The notes beneath the pieces were generated by a model that worked only from the letters and a program-made list of their open reading frames with translations, was not told where the DNA came from and did not search any database. A stretch of 28,834 nt of DNA from Flavobacterium psychrophilum (GTDB lineage Bacteria > Bacteroidota > Bacteroidia > Flavobacteriales > Flavobacteriaceae): contig CAMCTL010000025.1 in assembly GCA_945878515.1 (NCBI GenBank), positions 1 to 28,834 of the forward strand, in the 5' to 3' direction. Made by a program: the position numbers and the translations under genes. Of the stretch, positions 8,070-15,248 are shown one piece after another (positions within the stretch are counted from its first letter, which is position 1; each line of letters opens with the position of its first letter).

Positions 8070-8633
8070 GTTTAAACTGGTTTTAGTTATTAAATTGGTT
8101 GTAATTAAACTGCGTTCGATTAATATTTTATTAGAAAAAGAAGGAAAAATAGTTAATCAATTTGGTTAAAAAGGAAAAATTTAAAATATGGAAAATATGG
8201 AAAAGTAATTAGTTAACCAAATACCACCCAATGATACGCAGCTATTTGAACAATTGCACAAACTCTTGTTGTTGCTGGAAATGCGTTTATAACTCGTATT
8301 TTTAATAATATCAAAAACTGCTTAATCACTATGAGTGATAAAATTTTTCTTCGTGAAAAATTTGTTAGTCAGCCTATTTGTTATAAATTGAAAAACATCT
8401 GCCCGGTTGTACACTCAAGACATGGATCATTGATTAATTTTATGAGTAACTCCTTATTGCAGAAATAATTGATTAGCAATTTTTACATAAAAAGCCATCA
8501 ACTAAGTTTGAAAAACACAATACCAATCAGTTAAACATGTATTAATAATCGAACTAAGGTTAAAACAAAAATAACCTGTAATTAGAACAACCAATTTGAT
8601 CGATACTATTATATTTTTTTTACAAATATTTCA
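8070..8633. other. Intergenic region with one unexplained open frame
   Basis: About 560 bases upstream of the TorF-like gene. A frame of 72 codons without stops runs on the plus strand from 8250 to a TAA at 8466-8468. It has no start codon near its head, and the first internal ATG is about one third in. Its translation has four Cys and several His residues, but I recognise no family. It may be the remains of a gene or chance. No repeats or RNA genes were seen. Confidence 0.4.
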
Positions 8634-8662
8634 AAAATAGCGTTTTAAATAAAATTAAACGC
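8634..8662 (-). terminator. Probable terminator after the DOMON gene
   Basis: On the minus strand GCGTTTAA and TTAAAACGC pair with one bulge around a short AT loop, followed by TATTTTTG. The stem has only three G:C pairs, so it is a weak candidate. It lies 25 bases past the stop codon. Confidence 0.45.
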
Positions 8663-8686
8663 AATGAATTCAGGATTAAAATTTCA

Positions 8687-9439
8687 CTAATTAACGATTA
8701 GCTTTTTCCAAGATTTTTCAGAAGCATTTTGTAATTCTAAAAAATAAACACCTGATTGAATGCCGCCAATATTTAATTCAACTTCTTTTGAAGCACCTGT
8801 AACGTTAACTGTTTTAACCAAAGCACCAGTTTGATTGTAAACATTTACCTTCGATAAGTTGGTTTTAGTTTTAATATAAAACGCTCCCGAAGAAGGATTT
8901 GGATAAACAGATGTTGCATTTAAGGAAAAATCTTCGACACCTAAACTTGAAAATGTTGCGGTAACGAATTCATAACCGTGATTTGAGCTTAGATTTGTAG
9001 TTGCGGAGTTAGCACGCACCAATACTAAATCAATAGAATTTGTAGTAGCGTAAGGCATTTGAAAGTCATTTGAATCTGAATTTGTTAGCGCTCTTTCAAG
9101 AGTTAATGTTCTAGTACCAGCCGCAACAACATTACTACTTACCGACCAATCTTGAGTATCAATCGAAGGAGACCCTTTTCCAACAAAATTTCTATCTGTA
9201 AAAGAAGTAGTATATATAAGCACATCGCCGTCTCCCATGTTAAAACCACTTACAACTCCTAATCCCAATCCAAACCATCTGTCAGCAGGTCCTGTTAATA
9301 CTACTGTGGCTTTTGATGTTGCGTTATTTAAAGTGATTCTAGCCGTCATAGCTCCAAATGTGGTAAGTTGTGTGGATTTTGATTGAGAAAATCCGATAAA
9401 AAACAATAGGCAAAATAATAAAATAGTAATTTTTTTCAT
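8687..9439 (-). CDS. Secreted DOMON-domain protein with type A T9SS sorting domain
   Basis: A 250-residue secreted protein: signal peptide 1-18, then a DOMON-like beta-sandwich at about 25-165 and a C-terminal Por-secretion domain at about 175-250. The DOMON signature is visible as Trp-Phe-Gly-Leu-Gly-Leu-Gly (55-61), Asn-Met-Gly-Asp-Gly-Asp-Val (67-73), a Trp at 98, an Arg-x-Leu-Thr-Asn-Ser-Asp-x-x-Asp-Phe block, and His154 near the domain end. In haem-binding DOMON domains such as that of cellobiose dehydrogenase, the axial ligands are a Met and a late His. Met68 and His154 fit those places, so haem binding is plausible but unproven; other DOMON domains bind sugars. The sorting domain starts Val-Tyr-Pro-Asn-Pro-Ser-Ser-Gly and ends Lys-Lys-Leu-Ile-Val-Asn, as in type A T9SS cargo. 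It lies 6 bases after the ankyrin gene. Confidence 0.8.
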   Translation of the reverse strand: MKKITILLFCLLFFIGFSQSKSTQLTTFGAMTARITLNNATSKATVVLTGPADRWFGLGLGVVSGFNMGDGDVLIYTTSFTDRNFVGKGSPSIDTQDWSVSSNVVAAGTRTLTLERALTNSDSNDFQMPYATTNSIDLVLVRANSATTNLSSNHGYEFVTATFSSLGVEDFSLNATSVYPNPSSGAFYIKTKTNLSKVNVYNQTGALVKTVNVTGASKEVELNIGGIQSGVYFLELQNASEKSWKKLIVN

Positions 9440-9445
9440 AGTAAT

Positions 9446-9958
9446 TTATTTAAGTAGGTTTATAATAGCTTCATTATTGGAAAAAACAGCATATTCAAAA
9501 GCTGTTTTATTTTGTTTGCATTTCAGTGCTGTGTTGGCTCCTGCCTTTACTAATTTTTTGACCATTTCAGCATTCTTGAATTGAACCGCTAGCATTAAGG
9601 CAGTTTGTCCATTAGCATCTGTCAAATCAAGATTAACATTTTTTTTCAACAATTCATCAACCAATTGAAACTCGCTTTTAAAAACACAAGCCATTAAAGC
9701 AGTTCCATTATTAGACACATAATTCAAATCGGCACCATTCGCAATTAAAAATTTTGCAACATCGTGGTTTCCTCGGTAGCAAGCCAGAATTAACATGCTC
9801 GAACCTTTTTCGTCGATGGCGTTGACGCTATTTTTATCTTTTTCAAAAATCAATTTTATATCCGATAAATTTCCTTTCCGAGCGACATCAAAACAATTGC
9901 TGTTTTGGGCAAAAATAGCGTTGATAGATAGCAATAAAAGCAACAGAAGCTTTCTCAT
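9446..9958 (-). CDS. Exported ankyrin-repeat protein
   Basis: A 170-residue protein with a leucine-rich signal peptide (1-17, ending Ile-Phe-Ala-Gln) and about four ankyrin repeats covering the rest. Repeat landmarks include Gly-Ser-Ser-Met-Leu-Ile-Leu-Ala-Cys, Asn-Gly-Thr-Ala-Leu-Met-Ala, Asn-Gly-Gln-Thr-Ala-Leu-Met-Leu-Ala-Val and a capping repeat with Lys-Thr-Ala-Phe-Glu-Tyr-Ala. It probably acts as a periplasmic protein-binding scaffold. It is the first gene of a tight unit with the DOMON protein (6-base gap), which suggests the two products work together. In other bacteria periplasmic ankyrin proteins accompany catalases or peroxidases (AnkB type), and pairing with a possible haem protein would fit that theme; this is inference. 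Confidence 0.85.
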   Translation of the reverse strand: MRKLLLLLLLSINAIFAQNSNCFDVARKGNLSDIKLIFEKDKNSVNAIDEKGSSMLILACYRGNHDVAKFLIANGADLNYVSNNGTALMACVFKSEFQLVDELLKKNVNLDLTDANGQTALMLAVQFKNAEMVKKLVKAGANTALKCKQNKTAFEYAVFSNNEAIINLLK

Positions 9959-9983
9959 AGGATAGATTTTGATATAAAATTAA

Positions 9984-9991
9984 CAAATTTA
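9984..9991 (-). promoter_or_regulatory. -7 box TAAATTTG ahead of the ankyrin-DOMON unit
   Basis: A minus-strand match to TAnnTTTG located 25 bases before the ankyrin ATG. The nearest TTG upstream is 26 bases away, longer than usual, so the -33 element is uncertain. Confidence 0.4.
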
Positions 9992-10202
9992 ACTAAAATA
10001 TATTTGTGAAATTAAAACAATACCAAATAAAGTTGATTTTTTTTCTTCGCATAAAATAGTGGGAAATCCAATTAAGTTGCTGAATTAGCAGACTTAAAGT
10101 TCAAACAAATACTAGTTTATAACACGATTTTCGCTTGAAATAACAAATCCAATCAAGGGATATTTAAGGCTTAATTTACATCCCATTTTTTGGTCCAAGA
10201 GC

Positions 10203-12305
10203 CTAGTTTTTATTCCGAAATATGTCGTCTAACAATTCAAATAATTTTTCTCTATTAATGGGTTTGGTTATGTAACCGTGAAATCCAGCATTATAAATTC
10301 TAACTTCATCTTCACTAGAGGAATAAGCAGTTTGGGCAACTACAATAAGTTCTGGCCGGATCACTTTTAATTTTTCTAATGCTTCAAAACCATTCAAAAT
10401 TGGCATTTTTATATCCATAAAAACCAAATCAATGTTTGGATTCGCACTGCAAATATCAACCGCTTCTTGGCCGTTTACCGCTCTAATAATATTATAATTT
10501 GTGATTTTTATTATTTTTTGAAATAACAAGAAATTAATATTATCATCTTCGGCGATTAAGATGGTTTTGGCTTCGCTCCCTTTTGGATCAATAGTAATTT
10601 TTGTAGGTCGCTTTATAATTCTTTTCGCCGCATCGTATTGTAAAGGAATTGAAAATGAAAAAACAGAACCTACATCAACTGCAGATTCTAAGGAAATTGT
10701 TCCTCCCATCATCTCTACATAAGCTTTAGAAATTGCCAATCCTAGTCCTAAACCTCCAGCCTGAACTGATAGTTTGTTATCCACTCTTTTGAAACGATCA
10801 AAAACATATTGATGCTTATCTTTATCAATCCCAATTCCTGTGTCTTGTATTTTAAATACAATTTTGGCATTTTGTTCGTCAACTTCATACCCAAAAGCAA
10901 CATAGCCTTTATCGGTGAATTTAATGGCGTTATTAACCAAATTAACAAGAACCTGTTTTAGTTTTATTTCATCAGCAATAATATTATGTTTGACTGCCCG
11001 GAGATTTTCAATTACTTTAAAATCTATCTCTTTGAACTTTGGAATAGTAATTTTTATCGTTTCATATAATTCGTTGATGCAATCTTCCAAATTTATAGAA
11101 GTCAAATTAGGCGTAACTTGATTCGATTCGATTTTTGATATTTCAATAAGGTCATCAATGATGGAAACCAAATTATTTCCGCTTTTTTCAATTATTTTTA
11201 AATACTCTAATCGTTCTTCCTTTTTTACTTTAGTATTTATAAGTAAATCTGTAAAACCATTAATGGCATTCATCGGCGTTCTAATCTCGTGAGATAAATT
11301 GGCAAGAAAAGAGGATTTAAGTCTATCGCTTTCTTCGGCTTTTAGTTTTGATTTAATTAACTCAGTTTTTTGTTCATTGTTTTCCTCGAAGAGATTACCT
11401 ATATACCTAAACTCACCTTTAGTTGTACTCAATTCCTTTATTGCCTTTTTTTCGCCCGTTTCCAAAATTAAGGTGATTAAACCTAATGGATTAAAGACCC
11501 ATTTTTTTGTATAAATTAATGTAACTATAAAGTTTATGAAAAAAGCGGCAATAATAAAGTAAAGAATATCCATTGTGTTATCAAAATAAACATCAAAATT
11601 TCGCGCAAAAAGCAACATTGAAACCACCCTATTTTGATTGTCTTTTAAACCTATCGTAGTAAAGATTTGGTGTTTGCCAATAACATTATCTTTTGCCGAA
11701 ATAACAAACTGTATTTGCGAACTTGTCAATTCCTCTAATTTCTCGATATACGTTTTATCTAAAAGTCGCACAACGAAAAAATAGCCAAAGGGTTTTGCCG
11801 TATTTTTTTTCGATTCTTCCGATGGATGTATTGATGCTCCTGTGACTTGGACTACTCCTTCGGGTATTTTTAAGTAAAACCGACTTAATTCCGTATTATG
11901 GAGATCAGTCATAGCTTGTTTTGGAATAAAATCGAAGGATTTAATCTTGGGAGAAGTCGTATGGATTACAAAATTTTTATTTTGATCGTAGGCTACTAAA
12001 TAATCAACGTTGTAGGTGTCTATTTCATTTGCAAGGTTGTCGTTATACCACACTGTGTCTTTGGTTTCCATGAAATCGACAAATTCATCCCAACCAGTGT
12101 CATTAATTATAGCAACATCTATTGGTTTTGAATCCAAAAGCAACAGTTTATTAACTTCATTAGTAAACTGCTGCATTGAATTATTAAAAACTTGTTTTTC
12201 TACTTGTTTTGTATAATAAAAAAGCGCTAGATAGAGCACTACAAAAAAGACACTTGAGGAAAAAATTAATAATAGTATTTTGGGATAAGTCCTTTTTACT
12301 TTCAT
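10203..12305 (-). CDS. Hybrid sensor histidine kinase (CHASE4-like sensor, HisKA, HATPase, receiver)
   Basis: A 700-residue hybrid kinase read from the ATG at 12305, which follows an in-frame TTG by one codon. TM1 lies at about 9-30 and a periplasmic sensor of about 215 residues resembling CHASE4 follows, then TM2 at about 246-266. After a linker and a short coiled coil comes the HisKA domain with the phospho-acceptor His339 in Leu-Ser-His-Glu-Ile-Arg-Thr-Pro-Met. The ATPase domain has the N box (Asn-Leu-Val-Asn-Asn-Ala), Asp-Thr-Gly-Ile-Gly-Ile and Gly-Gly-Leu-Gly-Leu-Gly-Leu. The C-terminal receiver has an acidic pair after Ile-Ala-Glu, phospho-acceptor Asp631 in Phe-Met-Asp-Ile-Lys-Met-Pro, and the Lys-Pro pair. 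No output domain or separate response regulator is nearby, so the phosphorelay partner is elsewhere. It is paralogous to the kinase at 12982-15090. Confidence 0.93.
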   Translation of the reverse strand: MKVKRTYPKILLLIFSSSVFFVVLYLALFYYTKQVEKQVFNNSMQQFTNEVNKLLLLDSKPIDVAIINDTGWDEFVDFMETKDTVWYNDNLANEIDTYNVDYLVAYDQNKNFVIHTTSPKIKSFDFIPKQAMTDLHNTELSRFYLKIPEGVVQVTGASIHPSEESKKNTAKPFGYFFVVRLLDKTYIEKLEELTSSQIQFVISAKDNVIGKHQIFTTIGLKDNQNRVVSMLLFARNFDVYFDNTMDILYFIIAAFFINFIVTLIYTKKWVFNPLGLITLILETGEKKAIKELSTTKGEFRYIGNLFEENNEQKTELIKSKLKAEESDRLKSSFLANLSHEIRTPMNAINGFTDLLINTKVKKEERLEYLKIIEKSGNNLVSIIDDLIEISKIESNQVTPNLTSINLEDCINELYETIKITIPKFKEIDFKVIENLRAVKHNIIADEIKLKQVLVNLVNNAIKFTDKGYVAFGYEVDEQNAKIVFKIQDTGIGIDKDKHQYVFDRFKRVDNKLSVQAGGLGLGLAISKAYVEMMGGTISLESAVDVGSVFSFSIPLQYDAAKRIIKRPTKITIDPKGSEAKTILIAEDDNINFLLFQKIIKITNYNIIRAVNGQEAVDICSANPNIDLVFMDIKMPILNGFEALEKLKVIRPELIVVAQTAYSSSEDEVRIYNAGFHGYITKPINREKLFELLDDIFRNKN

Positions 12306-12473
12306 CAATGAGAAAATTAGAGTAAAATTTTATAAATATTTTAACTAAGGTAGTTAATTAAAAAAACAAAACTTGGATTTATTTTAAATTTTTCTAGAAA
12401 AAATAAATCCTAATGCAATAAAAAAATTAATACGCTTTCAGTTAAAGGATTTTATTCTATAACTACAAAACCT

Positions 12474-12612
12474 ATAATCCAAATTCTTTTAATGCAATCT
12501 AGGGCTTTGTATACCAAAACAATTCGAAATTTTCCCAAGGTTTTTCCAAATCAGATATTTTTTCTAAAAAGAATAGATGATACTTTAAGAAACTGAAACT
12601 TTTATGTGTTTT
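12474..12612 (-). pseudogene. Decayed 3' remnant of a second radical SAM gene copy
   Basis: This stretch aligns with the 3' end of the radical SAM gene at about 15261-15390. A 24-base block, 12511-12534, is identical to 15297-15320. Translated on the minus strand it gives Glu-Asn-Phe-Glu-Leu-Phe-Trp-Tyr-Thr-Lys-Pro, then a stop, then Ala-Leu-Lys-Glu-Phe-Gly-Leu. The intact protein has Glu-Asn-Phe-Glu-Leu-Phe-Trp-Tyr-Ser-Lys-Pro and Thr-Leu-Arg-Glu-Phe-Gly-Leu. Upstream codons also match loosely for about 25 residues, then similarity is lost. It lies about 170 bases upstream of the first kinase, nearly the same spacing as the intact gene has from the second kinase. Confidence 0.85.
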
Positions 12613-12751
12613 GCCTCAAGTCAAAATAAAAGAGTTTATAAAAAACAACCATTTTTTCGCCTAAAATTGTGCAAAAGTAAATTAAGATTTTTGACTTATC
12701 CATTTTATTAATATTTGGAGAACGCGTCTTTATTGACGATTCTTAACTAAA

Positions 12752-12828
12752 CCCTTCGACAAGCTCAGGGAGACATCAAGGTTCCTAATCGAAATTCTGA
12801 ATGTTGTCTGGCTGAGCTTATCGAATCC
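12752..12828. repeat. REP-like inverted pair around a CTTCGACAAGCTCAG word
   Basis: The left arm CCCTTCGACAAGCTCAGGG (12752-12770) and the right arm GGCTGAGCTTATCGAATCC (about 12810-12828) are imperfect reverse complements about 40 bases apart. From memory the TTCGACAAGCTCAG core is a widespread dispersed palindromic word in Bacteroidota and other bacterial genomes. The intergenic position between the second kinase's end and the radical SAM remnant is typical. It could form a stem-loop that affects mRNA ends; no transposase is nearby. The rest of 12309-12981 shows nothing beyond this and the remnant. Confidence 0.75.
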
Positions 12829-12981
12829 TTTATTGATAAAAGGGATAAGTCAATAAGTTTTTTCAGAGAAATAAAACTTAAATAAACATTATCATATCAC
12901 AAGATTTTTTCCTTTATAGGATAAATCCATTCCAGGTATATTAAATGTTTTTTTTGAAAAAAACTATTTTAGACGAAGAGC

Positions 12982-15090
12982 CTACTTTTTAGTGCTAAAT
13001 AGGTTATCACACAATTCAAATAATTTTTCTCTATTTATGGGTTTGGTTATGTAACCATAAAATCCAGCATTATAAATTCTAGCTTCATCTTCGGGTGATG
13101 AATAAGCAGTTTGAGCTATGACAAGCAATTCTGGCCGGATCACTTTTATCTTTTCTAATGCTTCAAAACCATTCAAAATTGGCATTTTTATGTCCATAAA
13201 AACCAAATCAATACTTGCATTTGTGCTACAAATATCTACAGCTTCCTGACCATTTTCGGCTCTAATAATAATATAGTTATAAGGTTCTATCATTTTTTGA
13301 AACAACATGAAATTAAAGATATCATCTTCAGCGATTAAAATGGTTTTCTCTTGGTTTACTTTTGAATCAATAGTAATTATTGCAGATTCCTTGATCATTC
13401 TTTGTTCTTGATCGTATTCCAAAGGAATTGAAAATGAAAAAACAGAACCAACATTAACTTTAGATTCTAAGGTAATTGTTCCTCCCATCATTTCAACATA
13501 AGCTTTAGATATTGCCAATCCTAGTCCTAAACCTCCAGCTTTAACAGACAATTCGCTATCCACTCTTTTGAAACGATCAAAAACATATTGATGCTTATCT
13601 TTATCAATCCCAATTCCTGTGTCTTGTATTTTAAATACAATTTTGGCATTTTCTTCGTCAACTTCATACCCAAAAGCAACATAGCCTTTATCGGTGAATT
13701 TAATGGCGTTATTGACCAAATTAACAAGAACCTGTTTCAATTTTACTTCATCAGCAATAATATTATGTTTGACTGAAGGGAGATTTTCAATTACTCTAAA
13801 ATCTATCTCTATAGACTTTGGAATAGTGATTTTTATCGTTTCATATAATTCATTGATGCAATCTTCCAAATTTATAGAAGTCAAATTTGGGGTAACTTGA
13901 TTCGACTCGATTTTTGATATTTCAATAAGGTCATCAATAATTGAAACCAAATTATTTCCGCTTTTTTCGATTACTTTTAAATACTCTAATCGTTCTTCGT
14001 CTTTTACTTTGGTGTTGATTAGTAAATCTGTAAACCCATTAATGGCATTCATTGGAGTTCTAATCTCGTGCGATAAATTGGCAAGAAAAGCGGATTTAAG
14101 TCTATCACTTTCTTCGGCTTTTAGTTTTGATTTAATTAACTCGGTTTTTTGTTCATTGTTTTGTTCAAAAAGGTTGCCAATGTATCTAAAATCACCAGTT
14201 GTTGTTTTCAATTCTTTAATCGCTTTTGTATCTCCAGTTTCCAGCACATTTGTTATTAAATTAAGTGGGGAATAAACCCATTTTCTGGTGAAAATAAAAT
14301 TAACGATAAAATTTATAAAAAAAGCAGCGAATATTAAATAAAGGATTTTTACCAAGTTTTCAAAATAGACCTCATAATTTCTTTTGAATAATAAGGTGGT
14401 TACCCTATCTCCATCGAAGTCCATTAATACAATTGTGGCAAAAATGTGCCGCTTATCATTTTCAGCTTCTTGAACGTTTTCAACAAAACTAATATGCGTA
14501 TTGGTTAAACCTTCTAAATTTAATAGAAAATTTTTATCCATAAGTCTAGCCACAAAAAAATAGCCAGATGGTTTTGTTTTACTTTTAAAAGGATCATTTG
14601 ATGGATGGATGGATGCCCCGAAAACTTCAATAATTCCCTCCGGAATTTTCATGTAAAACCTACTTAAGCCAGATTTATTAAGATTTAACATCGCTTGTTT
14701 GGGAACAAAATCAATCGATTTTATTTTAGAAGAGGCTGTTCGGATAATAAATTTGCCGTCTTGGTCATAAGCACCTAAATAATCTACCTTGTATATTTCT
14801 TGTTCATTTCCAATGGTTTCATTATACCAGTTGGCATCTCTTGTCGAAATGAAGTTTACAAATTCGTCCCAATTAGAATCATTATTTATGGCAACCGTTA
14901 TGGGTTTTGAGTCTAAAATTAAAAAATTTTGCACTTCATTATACAGTTGAACTTTTGAAGCGGTGTAAACTTGATCTTCAACTTTCCTCGTATAGACATA
15001 CAGCGCAAAATATAGGAATATAAAAAAAACACTTGATGAAAGAAACAAGAATAAAATTTTGGGGTAGGTTTTCTTAAATAGAGGTTCCAT
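12982..15090 (-). CDS. Hybrid sensor histidine kinase, tandem paralogue
   Basis: A 702-residue hybrid kinase with the same order as its neighbour at 10203-12305: TM1 at about 12-32, periplasmic CHASE4-like sensor, TM2 at about 247-267, linker, HisKA with His341, ATPase domain with complete N and G boxes, and a receiver with Asp633. The kinase core is nearly identical to the neighbour, including 96 identical bases at 13557-13652 against 10778-10873, whereas the sensor halves are much more diverged (roughly half identical by eye). It therefore probably senses a different or modified signal while feeding a shared or cross-talking phosphorelay. The gene starts 158 bases after the radical SAM stop on the same strand, with its own possible -7 box in between. 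Confidence 0.93.
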   Translation of the reverse strand: MEPLFKKTYPKILFLFLSSSVFFIFLYFALYVYTRKVEDQVYTASKVQLYNEVQNFLILDSKPITVAINNDSNWDEFVNFISTRDANWYNETIGNEQEIYKVDYLGAYDQDGKFIIRTASSKIKSIDFVPKQAMLNLNKSGLSRFYMKIPEGIIEVFGASIHPSNDPFKSKTKPSGYFFVARLMDKNFLLNLEGLTNTHISFVENVQEAENDKRHIFATIVLMDFDGDRVTTLLFKRNYEVYFENLVKILYLIFAAFFINFIVNFIFTRKWVYSPLNLITNVLETGDTKAIKELKTTTGDFRYIGNLFEQNNEQKTELIKSKLKAEESDRLKSAFLANLSHEIRTPMNAINGFTDLLINTKVKDEERLEYLKVIEKSGNNLVSIIDDLIEISKIESNQVTPNLTSINLEDCINELYETIKITIPKSIEIDFRVIENLPSVKHNIIADEVKLKQVLVNLVNNAIKFTDKGYVAFGYEVDEENAKIVFKIQDTGIGIDKDKHQYVFDRFKRVDSELSVKAGGLGLGLAISKAYVEMMGGTITLESKVNVGSVFSFSIPLEYDQEQRMIKESAIITIDSKVNQEKTILIAEDDIFNFMLFQKMIEPYNYIIIRAENGQEAVDICSTNASIDLVFMDIKMPILNGFEALEKIKVIRPELLVIAQTAYSSPEDEARIYNAGFYGYITKPINREKLFELCDNLFSTKK

Positions 15091-15144
15091 TAGAATTTGG
15101 GTATTAAAAAATGAAATAGATTTAAAATATCCCCTAATTTACTA

Positions 15145-15152
15145 CAAATTTA
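15145..15152 (-). promoter_or_regulatory. Possible -7 box TAAATTTG ahead of the second kinase
   Basis: A minus-strand match to TAnnTTTG, 54 bases before the ATG of the kinase at 12982-15090. No -33 partner is visible, so it may be chance in AT-rich DNA. Confidence 0.3.
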
Positions 15153-15248
15153 ATTTTAAAAAAAATATTTAGCCTAAAATATCTTTAAATTTTTTTATCC
15201 ACAATTAATTATGATTGAAGAATATGACTATTCAATAATCAATTTTAT

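Noticed and set aside
10203-15090. Plus-strand open frames of 60-90 codons opposite the kinase genes
   Set aside because: They occur at matching positions in both paralogues because the coding strand is conserved; they have no signals of their own.
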